Shown piece after piece: positions 29,214 through 39,796 of a stretch of DNA of 64,000 nucleotides (position 1 is its first letter; each line of letters starts with the position of its first letter). Position numbers and translations under genes: made by a program. This stretch comes from Rhodospirillaceae bacterium (GTDB lineage Bacteria; Pseudomonadota; Alphaproteobacteria; Rhodospirillales; Rhodospirillaceae): assembly GCA_009694245.1 (NCBI GenBank), contig SHVO01000001.1, positions 1 through 64,000 on the forward strand, in the 5' to 3' direction. Below the pieces are notes generated by a model, which had not been told where the DNA came from, ran no database searches, and was given only the letters and a program-made list of their open reading frames with translations.

Positions 29214-30998
29214 ATGACCACGTATTCCGTTCCTTTGCGCGAAATGCGCTTTGTGCTGCACGACGTTTTTGGCGCCGCGGACAAATTGACGGCACTGCCC
29301 GGTTTCGCCGACGCCACCGCCGACGTCATGGATGCGGTCCTTGATGAGTGCGCCAAGTTGTGCGAAGGCGTGCTTTTCCCGATCAACCAGGGGGGCGACC
29401 AGGAAGGTTGCACCTTTAAAGACGGCAAGGTCACGACCCCCAAGGGTTTCAAGGAGGCCTACAAACAATATGCCGAGGGTGGCTGGTGCGGTCTAACCGC
29501 CGATCCGGCATTCGGCGGTCAGGGTTTGCCCGAAACCATCGACTACCTGGTGGGCGAGATGGTCGGCTCTGCCAACCTTTCGCTCGGCCTCTATCCCAGC
29601 TTGACGCAGGGTACGATTCTCGCGCTCACGGCGCTGGGCACGCCCGAGCAGAAGAAAGTCTACCTGCCCAAGCTGGTCAGCGGCGCCTGGCAGGGCACCA
29701 TGTGCCTTACCGAATCCCACTCCGGCTCGGATCTGGGGCTTTTGCGCGCGAAGGCCGTACCCAACAGCGACGGCAGCTACAGCGTCACCGGCACCAAGAT
29801 TTTCATATCCGCCGGCGAGCACGACATGACCGAGAATCATGTTCACCTGGTTCTCGCGCGCCTGCCCGATGCGCCCGAAGGCAGCCGGGGCATTTCGATG
29901 TTCGTCGTTCCGAAATTTCTGCCCAATGCCGACGGCTCGCCGGGCAAGCTCAATGCCGCCGCCGCCGGATCGATCGAACATAAAATGGGCATGAAGGGTT
30001 CGGTCACCTGCGTCATGAACTTCGACGGCGCCAAGGGCTGGTTGGTGGGTCAGCCGCACAAAGGCTTGGCGGGTATGTTCGTGATGATGAACAAGGAGCG
30101 CCTGTTCGTCGGCAGTCAGGGCATCAGCATCGGCGAAGTCGCTTATCAAAGCGCGGCCGCCTACGCCAAGGATCGTCTGCAGGGACGGGCGGCGGCGGCC
30201 CCGGCGCGTCCCGACCAGCCTGCCGACCCGATCATCGTTCATCCCGATATTCGCAACCGCCTGCTGGCTTCGCGCGCGATTGTCGAAGCCTTACGCGCGC
30301 TCGCGGTATGGACACACATCCACGTGGATATTTCCCACAAACATCCCGACGCCAAGGTCCGCCAGCACGCCGACGACCTGGTTGGCTTGATGACGCCGAT
30401 CGTCAAGGCCAGCGGTGCGGACTACGGCTCGGAAATTTCTAACGCTTGCCTGCAAGTTCTGGGCGGCCACGGCTATATCCGCGAACACGGCATAGAGCAG
30501 CTGGTGCGTGATGTTCGCATCACGCAAATTTACGAAGGCACGAACACCATTCAGGCGCTCGACCTCGTCGGACGTAAACTCGGCATCGACGGCGGACGGC
30601 TGTTCACCGGCTGGCTGAAGGAAGTCGACGATACCCTGAAGCGCGTGTCCGGCCGCAATGACATGGCCGAGTTCGCCGCGCCCTTGGAGGATGCGCTGGA
30701 ACGTCTAAAGGCGGCGACCGCCTGGCTGCTTGAAGAATCGAAGCACGACCTCAATGCGCGCGCTGCCGCCGCCAATGACTACTTGCGCATGTTCGGGTTG
30801 ACGACGTTCGCCTGGATGTGGGTGTTGATGATCGAAGCGGCCTTGGCCAAGAAGGGCGGCGACACCGAGTTCACATCCACCAAGCTGCATGTTGGCCGCT
30901 ATTTCATGCAACGTCTGCTGCCGCAGGTCGGAGGGTTGGACGCGGTGATGCGCGCCGGCAGCAAATCGCTGATGGCCCTCGCGGAAGGCGCGTTCTGA
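29214..30998 (+). CDS. Acyl-CoA dehydrogenase (DmdC/FadE-like, long form)
   Basis: FAD flavoprotein of 594 residues expected to introduce the 2,3 double bond into an acyl-CoA. An N-terminal extension (MTTYSVPLREMRFVLHDVF) precedes the catalytic domain, with MCLTESHSGSDLGLLRAKA (flavin/substrate loop), ISAGEHDMTENHVHLVLARLPD and the C-terminal FAD/ETF region QVLGGHGYIREHGIEQLVRDVRITQIYEGTN. A C-terminal helical domain follows. Length and N-terminus match the long-form enzymes that include 3-methylmercaptopropionyl-CoA dehydrogenase DmdC, but general fatty acyl-CoA use is equally likely. Its TGA overlaps a probable CTG start of the AsmA-like gene. Confidence 0.9.
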   Translation: MTTYSVPLREMRFVLHDVFGAADKLTALPGFADATADVMDAVLDECAKLCEGVLFPINQGGDQEGCTFKDGKVTTPKGFKEAYKQYAEGGWCGLTADPAFGGQGLPETIDYLVGEMVGSANLSLGLYPSLTQGTILALTALGTPEQKKVYLPKLVSGAWQGTMCLTESHSGSDLGLLRAKAVPNSDGSYSVTGTKIFISAGEHDMTENHVHLVLARLPDAPEGSRGISMFVVPKFLPNADGSPGKLNAAAAGSIEHKMGMKGSVTCVMNFDGAKGWLVGQPHKGLAGMFVMMNKERLFVGSQGISIGEVAYQSAAAYAKDRLQGRAAAAPARPDQPADPIIVHPDIRNRLLASRAIVEALRALAVWTHIHVDISHKHPDAKVRQHADDLVGLMTPIVKASGADYGSEISNACLQVLGGHGYIREHGIEQLVRDVRITQIYEGTNTIQALDLVGRKLGIDGGRLFTGWLKEVDDTLKRVSGRNDMAEFAAPLEDALERLKAATAWLLEESKHDLNARAAAANDYLRMFGLTTFAWMWVLMIEAALAKKGGDTEFTSTKLHVGRYFMQRLLPQVGGLDAVMRAGSKSLMALAEGAF

Positions 30999-33900
30999 TC
31001 CCGCTGCGCTCACCGGTTTTCGTCAAGGCGCACCTCGCCGCGGCCGGAGTATTGATCACTCTTGGCGGGCTTTTGGTTGCGCCGAGCCTCATAGACTGGA
31101 CGCCCTACCGCGCGGCCTTTGCCGAACGCCTCAGCACCTCGACGGGCCGCGAAGTGTCGATCGACGGCGACGTGGACTTCGTTCTGTTGCCGCGCCCGGC
31201 GTTCAACGCCGACGAAGTGCGCATCAGCGGGGCGGTCGCCGAGGATTTTGTCGCCATCGGACGCCTCAGCGCGCGCCTGGCCGTTTTTCCCCTACTCAAG
31301 GGCGAGTTCACGTTCCGCGAACTTGTCCTCATGCGCCCCGAAGCCCGGCTCACGCGCGATCTGGAAGGCCGGATCGACTTCTTGCCCGACTTCCTGCCAC
31401 TTCAGGGTTCCGCGGCACCGCCGGCGCCTTCGCCTTCGGCAGCCACACCGTTCGATTGGGATGTGGAACGCGTGGTGATCGAAGGTGGGATGACGAGCCT
31501 TCGCGACAGCGCCGATGGCGCGACATTCAGGGTGCGGGGCGTCGACATGGCCGTGGGGGCACCGCGCGAGCGCGACTCAGTGAAAGGCGGCGCGGCGCCG
31601 GTTACGATTGCCGGAAAATTTGTTGTCGGCGATGTTCCGATGACGCTCAACGCCGTTGTCGGCCGCGCAGGTGGCGGGGTCAACACGCTGTTGGTTACTT
31701 TGGGACTTGCCGAGGCCGATGCCGCCGTCAAATTCTCCGGAACCGTAGCGCCATATCGTGACTGGGAAGTGCGGGGCGATCTCAATATGGCGAGCGCAAC
31801 CGCGGCGGCTTTGATGACGTCCTTGGGTCTGGTCGATCCGGCTTCGTCCATCCCGCAGGCCCTGCAAGGCACATTTTCCCTCGACGCTAAGATCCGAGGA
31901 AACCGTGCTGCGCTTTCCGCCGATCCGTTGGTCGCCGATGTCGGCGGCACAACGGCGAGGGGCACGTTGAATTGGCGCGCGGCGGATGGAAATCCGGATG
32001 CATCGCCGATGATCGATCTAAACATCGAGGTCGGCACGGTACAAGTGGAGGCTTGGCGGTTTTCTGAAGCGAACACGGGCATTCCTAATTCACTTGGTCC
32101 GCGAAATAATCTTGGTCTGGTCAGGACCGCCCACGCACAGGCGAGCGCCGCGTCGCCAATGAATATTGGCCTATCGACGGCCTTCAGAGAAATGAAGGCG
32201 AAGATCGGCGTCCGCATTCCCGTGCTGTCCTATCGCGGTCAGACGCTGCGCGGCGGCGCGCTCGCGGCCTCGATGTCCGACGGCGTGCTTACGGTCTCTG
32301 ATGCTTCGGTTGAACTTCCCGCCGCAACCTACGTAAAGGCTGCCGGTCTGGTCCGGCTGGAGCAGGCGCCGGCATTCGAAGGCGTTTTGGATATGCAGAC
32401 CGGAGATCTGCGCGGGATGCTGGCTTGGCTCGGCTTCAATATTGACCCTTCGCGGCAGTTGCCCGGCCGGCTCAGCAATGCCACCCTCCGCGCGGGGCTG
32501 CAAGGCACCCCGGCTCGCTTCGCGCTCGGAGAAATTTCGGCGACCATCGACACCAGCGCGATCACCGGCAGCATTGCTTGGACGAAGGTGCAAGGCACGG
32601 ATTCGACAGGGCCCGGCCTTACGCCGGCTGGCGCCGAGCGGCCAGCCTTGGCGCTCGACTTGGCGGTGAATGCGCTCAATTTCGACATCTATGCGCCGCT
32701 GTTCAATGAGCCGGCTCCGAACACAGCCGTTGACTCCGCCGGCAACGCGCCGAAAAAGCCCGCGGCCTACGGCGTTTCGCCGAACTTCACGGCGTTCTCC
32801 GCTTTGGCCGATTTTGATGCCGAGATACGCCTGCAAATTGATGCCGTTACCGCCGGCGGCATCGCCAACGGTAAAGTCGGGCTCGATCTCGCGCTCAAGG
32901 ACGCGACACTTACAGTGCGGACCGCATCCTTTGAAAATGTTGGCGGAGCAACGGCATGGTTCAGCGGCGGCATTGGCGGCTTCGGTGTGAGCCCCCGCTT
33001 CGACGATTTCCAGTTCGATCTCTCGACCACCGATTTGGCCCGCGTTGGTCGCGCCTTCGGATTTGAGGTGCCAACGCCGCTCCGGTCGTTGACGCCGATT
33101 TCGCTCACGGGGGTCGTCAAAGGCGGCCTCGCCCAGGCCGACCTGGCCGCGACCCTCAAGGCCGCCAGCCTTTCGATTCGCGCCGACGGCCAGGTCTTGA
33201 CGCTGGACCATCAGCCTCACCTGACGATCAAGCTGGAAGCCTCACAACCCAGTTACGCCACTCTCCTAAAAGCCGCCGGCGCGCCGTGGCCGCTCAACCT
33301 GCCCGATCCTGGCGCGGTCAAATTCACGGCCCAGGTGTCTCACCAGAGATCGGAAACGAAAATCGAATCCATTGAATTTCACGTCGGTGACAACGCCGTT
33401 ACCGGATCATTGAGCATCGCGCGCGGGCAAGGCCTCCCGGAGGTCACGGGATCATTGCGCGGCGTCGCCGTCGCCGTCGACAAGCTCTGGCCGCGCCAGA
33501 TCGGCACACGCCCCGCCATGGCCCTTCCGGGGCAACGCGGTGCACGAAGTTCTGCGATCGCCACGGCCTGGTCCAATTCGTCCCTCGACTGGCGATTTCT
33601 GAGCGGATGGCGCGGGAATATCGAACTCTCGGGCCCATCTCTCAGTTTGCGTGGGATTCAAGTGCGGGATTTTTCCTGCCGAGTTGTCGTTGCCGACGAT
33701 GCCGCCGAGGTCGTCGAATGGACCGGCCAGGTCTTCGGCGCGCCGGGGCAAATTTATTTACGCGCCGCGGCATTGCCGGTGCCGTCGATTCAGGGAGAAT
33801 TGGCATTCCTAGGTGGCGATTTGAGCGCTGTCGCGGCATCGGTGAATGGCGGCTCTGGGGGCGAGACCGGCGGCCTAAAGCCCGGGGGCAAAGCCGATTT

Positions 33901-34336
33901 CGCGGGAAGTTTCCGCACGACGGGAGCGAGTCCTGCGGCCTTGGTGGCCGGCCTCGCCGGCTCCGGTACCGTCAAGATCATCACCGCCGACGCCGGCAGC
34001 GGAGCCCTCTCCGGGCTCCTTGGCGCGGTCGCTGCCGCCCACCAAGTCGAGGGACTGGCATCCGGTTCGCAAGGCGCGGGAGTGGTGACGCTCGAATCGC
34101 GGGTTTCCGCGACGGCCGGGCGGATCAAGATCGAGGACGCGACCGTGGCCTCGAAATCCTATGGCGGCGTCTTCACGGGTATGATCGATCTGGCGGGCTG
34201 GCAGGTAGACCTTGCCGGCAAACTCAGGTTGGAATCGCGGGCTCCGGGAGAGGCTGCACGCCCCGGGACCGTTGCCATCACGATCAAAGGCGCGCTTGAT
34301 TTGCCGAACATCATGCTGCTGCCGACGTCGCCTTAA
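30995..34336 (+). CDS. AsmA-family envelope protein
   Basis: About 1113 residues. A membrane segment (AHLAAAGVLITLGGLLVAPSL) is followed by the AsmA signature DWTPYRAAFAERLSTSTGREVSIDGDVDFVLLPRPAF and a very long beta-rich periplasmic body with LSARLAVFPLLKGEFTFRELVLMRPEARL. The AsmA C-terminal domain follows at about 980-1100. AsmA-like proteins bridge inner and outer membrane and are linked to lipid transport. No ATG, GTG or TTG occurs at a plausible start. CTG at 30995 forms a CTGA overlap with the upstream stop and has GGAAGG eight bases before it. TTG at 31052 would cut the membrane segment; the in-frame ATG at 30818 lies within the dehydrogenase gene. Confidence 0.85.
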   Translation: MIPLRSPVFVKAHLAAAGVLITLGGLLVAPSLIDWTPYRAAFAERLSTSTGREVSIDGDVDFVLLPRPAFNADEVRISGAVAEDFVAIGRLSARLAVFPLLKGEFTFRELVLMRPEARLTRDLEGRIDFLPDFLPLQGSAAPPAPSPSAATPFDWDVERVVIEGGMTSLRDSADGATFRVRGVDMAVGAPRERDSVKGGAAPVTIAGKFVVGDVPMTLNAVVGRAGGGVNTLLVTLGLAEADAAVKFSGTVAPYRDWEVRGDLNMASATAAALMTSLGLVDPASSIPQALQGTFSLDAKIRGNRAALSADPLVADVGGTTARGTLNWRAADGNPDASPMIDLNIEVGTVQVEAWRFSEANTGIPNSLGPRNNLGLVRTAHAQASAASPMNIGLSTAFREMKAKIGVRIPVLSYRGQTLRGGALAASMSDGVLTVSDASVELPAATYVKAAGLVRLEQAPAFEGVLDMQTGDLRGMLAWLGFNIDPSRQLPGRLSNATLRAGLQGTPARFALGEISATIDTSAITGSIAWTKVQGTDSTGPGLTPAGAERPALALDLAVNALNFDIYAPLFNEPAPNTAVDSAGNAPKKPAAYGVSPNFTAFSALADFDAEIRLQIDAVTAGGIANGKVGLDLALKDATLTVRTASFENVGGATAWFSGGIGGFGVSPRFDDFQFDLSTTDLARVGRAFGFEVPTPLRSLTPISLTGVVKGGLAQADLAATLKAASLSIRADGQVLTLDHQPHLTIKLEASQPSYATLLKAAGAPWPLNLPDPGAVKFTAQVSHQRSETKIESIEFHVGDNAVTGSLSIARGQGLPEVTGSLRGVAVAVDKLWPRQIGTRPAMALPGQRGARSSAIATAWSNSSLDWRFLSGWRGNIELSGPSLSLRGIQVRDFSCRVVVADDAAEVVEWTGQVFGAPGQIYLRAAALPVPSIQGELAFLGGDLSAVAASVNGGSGGETGGLKPGGKADFAGSFRTTGASPAALVAGLAGSGTVKIITADAGSGALSGLLGAVAAAHQVEGLASGSQGAGVVTLESRVSATAGRIKIEDATVASKSYGGVFTGMIDLAGWQVDLAGKLRLESRAPGEAARPGTVAITIKGALDLPNIMLLPTSP

Positions 34337-34554
34337 CCTCTGACCTGCTTTTGCAGCTCGCGCAGCACATAGACGCGGATGGCGCTGGAAAGGTTGCCGT
34401 TTCGCGCGCCGTCGACGTTTGCAATCAGCGTGTTGATCGAGGTTTTTCTGCGCATGGCGATGTCGCGTAACGCGTCCCAAAAAGGCGCCTCGATCGACAC
34501 GCTGGTGCGGTGACCGGCGATGTCCACCGAGCGCTTCTTGACCAGATCAGTCAT
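34333..34554 (-). CDS. Ribbon-helix-helix domain protein
   Basis: 73 residues, almost all one RHH_4-type domain: strand HRTSVSIEAPFW, helix DALRDIAMRRKTSINTLIANVDG and a second helix NLSSAIRVYVLRELQKQ. Such small proteins are common in alphaproteobacteria near fumC and are presumed DNA-binding dimers, with function unknown. It follows fumC by six bases on the same strand. Its stop overlaps that of the AsmA-like gene by four bases (convergent). Confidence 0.88.
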   Translation of the reverse strand: MTDLVKKRSVDIAGHRTSVSIEAPFWDALRDIAMRRKTSINTLIANVDGARNGNLSSAIRVYVLRELQKQVRG

Positions 34555-34560
34555 ATCGCC

Positions 34561-35952
<1,392 letters not shown>

Positions 35953-35965
35953 GATCGCCTCGCTT

Positions 35966-36583
35966 TCAACCTAAAACTGAAAGGAATCTGGCTATGGCGT
36001 CAAGGGCGGCTGTCAGATTTTGGTCATAGGTAAGGCCTGAGGCCCTTCGCGGCCTAAGGTCGTGGTCACCGTCTTCCGCCCAGTGGACACGGATGGCGGG
36101 CGAAAGTGCGAGGGGCGAAACGGCCGCGCGGTCGCCCATGGGATCGCGTGTGCCCTGACATATAAGTGTAGGAGTCGTGAGTGTCTTGAGGTGTTCCGTG
36201 CGCGGCTTCTCCTTGCGTCCGGCACCGTAGAACGGATAGCCGAGGCAGAGCAGGCCGCGAACTTTGGTTTCATCGGCGATCAGACTGGCCATGCGCCCGC
36301 CCATGGACTTGCCGCCGATGACAAGACGGCCTGCGCCGATGTCCGAGATCACGGCCCGCCACGTTTCCAAAAGGACCGGCTGACGGTCCGGCGGTCTACG
36401 TTTGCCGGTTTCGCGGCGCGTGGCCATATAGGGAAATTCGAAGCGGACGATGCGGTAGCCTTGCGCGGCCAGTCCTTCCGCAAAAAAGTTCATGAACTTT
36501 ATGTCCATCGACGCACCCGCGCCGTGGGCGAGGGCGATGGTCAACGCGGCGGCGTTGGGGCCGTTCCGTAGAAGCGCAGGCAC
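35966..36583 (-). CDS. Alpha/beta hydrolase of the KANL3/Tex30 type
   Basis: A 205-residue hydrolase-fold protein with [22 protein letters not shown] (oxyanion loop), nucleophile elbow [14 protein letters not shown] (Ser in GKSMG), acid GTRDPMG and His in DGDHDLRPR. Substrate unknown. The start appears to be GTG at 36583; no ATG lies before the conserved AHGAG. It lies 13 bases upstream of fumC in the same direction and could share its transcript. Confidence 0.85.
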   Translation of the reverse strand: MPALLRNGPNAAALTIALAHGAGASMDIKFMNFFAEGLAAQGYRIVRFEFPYMATRRETGKRRPPDRQPVLLETWRAVISDIGAGRLVIGGKSMGGRMASLIADETKVRGLLCLGYPFYGAGRKEKPRTEHLKTLTTPTLICQGTRDPMGDRAAVSPLALSPAIRVHWAEDGDHDLRPRRASGLTYDQNLTAALDAIARFLSVLG

Positions 36584-36603
36584 GCCAGTTCGTCTCCTTC
36601 GAC

Positions 36604-36680
36604 GTCATTCGCGCGTAAACGGGAATCCACCGAATAGCAGAGCGCGTTGGGAAATGGGTCCCCGCTTTCGCGGGGACGAC
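36604..36680. repeat. Two REP-like hairpins back to back
   Basis: GTCATTCGCGCGTAAACGGGAATCCA (degenerate palindrome, 36604-36629) is followed 25 bases later by TGGGTCCCCGCTTTCGCGGGGACGAC (36655-36680), a strong GTCCCCGC/GCGGGGAC hairpin. Units of this kind are common extragenic palindromes in alphaproteobacteria. They lie in the spacer between the hydrolase gene and mazEF. Confidence 0.7.
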
Positions 36681-36732
36681 AATCGTAGGCGCGAGGACGA
36701 TAATGGGGGCTTGGCCGGGGGAGATCGTGCCA

Positions 36733-36775
36733 TTGACCTAATTCATAAAATGTATATCATATTAATATACATTTT
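36733..36775 (+). promoter_or_regulatory. mazEF promoter with inverted-repeat operator
   Basis: TTGACC (36733-36738) and TATCAT (36755-36760), 16 bases apart, form a likely promoter. A perfect 11-bp inverted repeat, AAAATGTATAT (36747-36757) and ATATACATTTT (36765-36775) with a 7-base AT spacer, overlaps the -10 element and ends five bases before the first antitoxin start codon. This fits repression by the MazE-MazF complex. Confidence 0.75.
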
Positions 36776-36779
36776 AGGT

Positions 36780-37031
36780 ATGACCATGCCAATTCAAATT
36801 ATGATTTCGAAATGGGGCAATAGCTTAGGCCTTCGTGTACCGAAGGACATCGCGGCGCGCGTCGGTCTGACGGAAGGCGCGCGGGTAGATATCGAAACTT
36901 CCGCCGACGGCCGGATCATCGTCACCCGGTCCCGGCGGCGGTTCACACTTGACGAGCTGCTGGCGGAGATGACGCCCGAGCGCGAGCCTGGCTTGGAAGA
37001 TGACGACCCGCGCGGCGAGGAACTGATCTGA
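36780..37031 (+). CDS. mazE: MazE-type antitoxin (AbrB domain)
   Basis: An 83-residue protein with an N-terminal SpoVT-AbrB swapped-hairpin DNA-binding domain (MISKWGNSLGLRVPKDIAARVGLTEGARVDIE) and an acidic C-terminal tail (REPGLEDDDPRGEELI) of the type that wraps and inhibits MazF. Two start codons (36780 and 36786) are possible. Its stop shares one base with the toxin start (TGATG). The palindrome upstream is its likely operator. Confidence 0.92.
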   Translation: MTMPIQIMISKWGNSLGLRVPKDIAARVGLTEGARVDIETSADGRIIVTRSRRRFTLDELLAEMTPEREPGLEDDDPRGEELI

Positions 37032-37363
37032 TGGCATTGCCCGATCGCGGCAGCTTAGTCTGGATGCTTTTTTCACCTCAAGCCGGCTCCGAGCAGGCTG
37101 GACGTCGTCCCGGCATTGTGTTGACGACCGCCGCCTATCACCAGCGCTCGCGCCTCGCCATAGTTTGTCCGATCACAAGTCGCGAGCGTGGATGGCCGAT
37201 GGAGGTCAAACTGCCGCCGGGGTTGCCGATCAGCGGCGTCGTTCTAGTGGATCAGGTCAAGAGCATCGACCGCGACCTACGGCACATGGAGATCGTCGGT
37301 GTCGCCCCGCGCGAGGTGCTCGACGATATCGATGCTCGGCTGGCACCGCTGCTGAGTTTGTAA
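37031..37363 (+). CDS. mazF: MazF-type endoribonuclease toxin
   Basis: A 110-residue PemK/MazF-fold toxin that cleaves mRNA at short sequences. Family landmarks are the opening PDRGSLVWM, the strand RRPGIVLTTAAYHQRSRLAIVCPIT with the catalytic Thr/Ser region (CPITSRERGWPMEV) and the C-terminal VDQVKSIDRDLRHMEIVG. The catalytic Arg in the first loop is offered by GSEQAGRRPG. It is expected to be neutralised by the adjacent MazE. Confidence 0.92.
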   Translation: MALPDRGSLVWMLFSPQAGSEQAGRRPGIVLTTAAYHQRSRLAIVCPITSRERGWPMEVKLPPGLPISGVVLVDQVKSIDRDLRHMEIVGVAPREVLDDIDARLAPLLSL

Positions 37364-37375
37364 AGCGCAGCGGAC

Positions 37376-38995
37376 TCAGAGCTGCGAGAAGAAATCATTC
37401 CCCTTGTCGTCGACGACGATGAACGCCGGAAAGTCCTCGACCTCGATTTTCCACACGGCTTCCATACCCAGCTCGCCGTATTCCAGCACTTCCACCTTCT
37501 TGATCGAGTTTTCCGCGAGCAGGGCGGCGGCACCGCCGATGGAGCCCAAGTAGAAGCCGCCGTGTTTCTTGCAGGCCTCGGTCACGACCTTCGAGCGGTT
37601 GCCTTTTGCCAGCATCACCATGGAGCCGCCATGGGACTGAAACTCGTCGACGTAGGAATCCATGCGCCCGGCCGTGGTTGGGCCGAAGGCGCCCGAGGCA
37701 TAGCCCTTGGGAGTCTTGGCCGGCCCAGCGTAATAGATCGGATGCTGCTTGATGTAATCAGGAAGGCCCTCGCCACGGTCGACACGCTCTTTCAGCTTGG
37801 CGTGAGCGATGTCGCGCGCGACCACCATGGGGCCGGTCAATGAGACGCGGGTCTTGGTGGGGTAGCGGCTGAGGATCTTGCGGATCTCGCTCATGGGCTG
37901 GTTGAGGTCGATCTTAATGACGTCGCCGGAAAGTTTTTCACTCTTGATATCGGGCATGAACTGAACCGGGTTGGTCTCCAACTGTTCAACGTAAATGCCG
38001 TCGCGGCTGATTTTGCCCAGGATCTGACGGTCGGCGGAGCAGGACACGCCGATGCCGACCGGCACCGACGCGCCGTGGCGGGGCAGGCGGATCACGCGCA
38101 CGTCGTGGCAAAAGTACTTGCCGCCGAATTGCGCGCCGATGCCGATCTTGCGCGTCATCTCGAGGATTTCCTGCTCCATGGCCAGATCGCGGAAGGCCTG
38201 GCCGTGTACACCGCCCGTCGTGGGCAGGCCGTCGAGATAGCGCGCCGAGGCGAGTTTCACGGTCTTCAAGGTCATCTCGGCCGAGGTGCCACCGATCACG
38301 ATTGCAAGATGATAGGGCGGGCAGGCCGAAGTGCCGATGTTCTTGACTTCAACTTCCAGAAACTTTTTCAGGCCCGCCGGATTGAGCAGGGCTTTGGTTC
38401 TTTGGAAGAGGTAAGTCTTATTGGCCGAGCCGCCGCCCTTGGCCATGAACATGAATTTGTAGGTATCGCCCGGCACGGCAAACAGGTCGATTTGCGCCGG
38501 GAGGTTGTTGCCGGTGTTCTTTTCCTCGAACAGCGACGTTGGCGACATCTGCGAATAGCGCAGATTGAGCGTGGTATAGGCCTCACACACGCCCTCGGTG
38601 ATCGCTTGGGCGTCGCTACCGTCCACCCAGATCTGCTGGCCCTTCTTGCCCATGACGATGGCCGTGCCGGTGTCCTGGCACATGGGCAGCACAAAGCCGG
38701 CCGAGATGTTGGCGTTTTTCATCAATTCCAAGGCGACGAAGCGGTCGTTGGGCGAAGCCTCGGGATCGTCGAGGATGGCCCGCAGCTGCTTCAGATGCCC
38801 GGGCCTTAAGAGATGCGAAAGATCGCGAAAGGCCTCGGCGGTCAGCCGGGTAATGGCCGACGGTGCAACCGTGATGATCTCCTGGCCGCGAAACTTCTCC
38901 ACCGCCACGCCGTCCGTGGAAATCTTACGGTAGGGTGTATCGTCGCGGCCCAGAGGGAAGATTTCGGCGAAGGCTGCATCCAACATGAGCGGCAT
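37376..38995 (-). CDS. Fumarate hydratase class I (iron-sulfur)
   Basis: A 539-residue FumA/FumB-type hydro-lyase with a labile [4Fe-4S] cluster. The three cluster cysteines are likely those in [32 protein letters not shown] and [14 protein letters not shown], each in its usual context. The C-terminal half ([32 protein letters not shown]) is the swivelling FumA domain. Length matches E. coli FumA (548). It is convergent with mazF. The organism therefore has both fumarase classes within 5 kb. Confidence 0.96.
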   Translation of the reverse strand: MPLMLDAAFAEIFPLGRDDTPYRKISTDGVAVEKFRGQEIITVAPSAITRLTAEAFRDLSHLLRPGHLKQLRAILDDPEASPNDRFVALELMKNANISAGFVLPMCQDTGTAIVMGKKGQQIWVDGSDAQAITEGVCEAYTTLNLRYSQMSPTSLFEEKNTGNNLPAQIDLFAVPGDTYKFMFMAKGGGSANKTYLFQRTKALLNPAGLKKFLEVEVKNIGTSACPPYHLAIVIGGTSAEMTLKTVKLASARYLDGLPTTGGVHGQAFRDLAMEQEILEMTRKIGIGAQFGGKYFCHDVRVIRLPRHGASVPVGIGVSCSADRQILGKISRDGIYVEQLETNPVQFMPDIKSEKLSGDVIKIDLNQPMSEIRKILSRYPTKTRVSLTGPMVVARDIAHAKLKERVDRGEGLPDYIKQHPIYYAGPAKTPKGYASGAFGPTTAGRMDSYVDEFQSHGGSMVMLAKGNRSKVVTEACKKHGGFYLGSIGGAAALLAENSIKKVEVLEYGELGMEAVWKIEVEDFPAFIVVDDKGNDFFSQL

Positions 38996-39055
38996 CCGTG
39001 TTTGGGAGGTGCTTGCGGGTGGGGGCGGGATCGCGGCGGCTAAACGGCGGCGCGT

Positions 39056-39646
39056 TTACTTCTTTCGAAAGGCATCCAGCGTCACAACCTTGCTTGCTGC
39101 GTCTTCCTCGGTTTCGGCACTTACAGCCGCGAGCGAGGCGCCCGTGCTCGGCGACGGCGTGGCCATGCGGCCGCGTTTCAGGCGTTGGGAAACCTTTGCC
39201 GAGTCCACCGGCAGCATCTCGTCCATGGGTGGATCGCCGGCGTCGTCGTTTTCGGCATCCGCATCCTCGTCGGCGCCCGAGCGTTCCTCGAATTCGACAT
39301 GAAATTGCAGGCCGAACTTGGCGTGGGGATCGGCGAAGGCGGTTACGGCGGCGAACGGAATCACCAGTCGCTGGTTGACGCCATTAAAACTGAGGGCAAT
39401 TTCAAAATACTCCTCGTGCACGGCAAGGTCCCAGAATTGGTGCTGGAGGACAATGGTCATTTCACTGGGGTGCAGGGCCCTAATACTGGCGGCGATTTGC
39501 ACGCCAGGCGCGGTCGTATCGAAGGTGATGTAAAAGTGGTGGGCGCCCGGCAATCCTTGCGCCGCGGTGATCTTGAGCGCTTGATGCAAGACGCCGCGCA
39601 GCGCGTCTTCGACCATGCGCTCATAGCTGAGTGACGTGATATCCAT
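39056..39646 (-). CDS. sspB: ClpXP adaptor protein SspB
   Basis: Alphaproteobacterial SspB of about 196 residues that tethers ssrA-tagged proteins to ClpXP. The fold opens YERMVEDALRGVLHQALKIT and continues HHFYITFDTTAPGVQI, HQFWDLAVHEEYFEIALSFNGV and RLVIPFAAVTAFADPHAKFGLQFHVE. An acidic linker follows, and the C-terminal ClpX-binding tail VVTLDAFRKK is typical. MDITSLSYERM is the best start; an ATG ten codons upstream is possible. It lies immediately downstream of the tmRNA gene whose product it serves. Confidence 0.93.
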   Translation of the reverse strand: MDITSLSYERMVEDALRGVLHQALKITAAQGLPGAHHFYITFDTTAPGVQIAASIRALHPSEMTIVLQHQFWDLAVHEEYFEIALSFNGVNQRLVIPFAAVTAFADPHAKFGLQFHVEFEERSGADEDADAENDDAGDPPMDEMLPVDSAKVSQRLKRGRMATPSPSTGASLAAVSAETEEDAASKVVTLDAFRKK

Positions 39647-39796
39647 TGTTTCCGAAAAGTCTTTGCGCCGCGTCATGCGGCGTCACTTAAGCGAAGTACG
39701 GTTGCTGATGTATGCATTCTCCCCGGGACGGGCGTCCGGTTCAATCGAATTTAGGTCGGTTACCGCCGGTGACTTATGACGATCTGAGGAGAAAGT

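Noticed and set aside
30818..30994. N-terminal extension of the AsmA-like frame from the ATG at 30818
   Set aside because: These codons lie within the acyl-CoA dehydrogenase gene in another frame, have no homology and would place 60 basic residues before the membrane anchor.
31402..33220. Two long minus-strand open frames opposite the AsmA-like gene
   Set aside because: Antisense shadows without motifs; the plus-strand frame has clear AsmA features throughout.
36492..36779. N-terminal extension of the mazE frame
   Set aside because: It runs through the hydrolase start region and the REP hairpins; the antitoxin begins at 36780 after its own promoter and operator.
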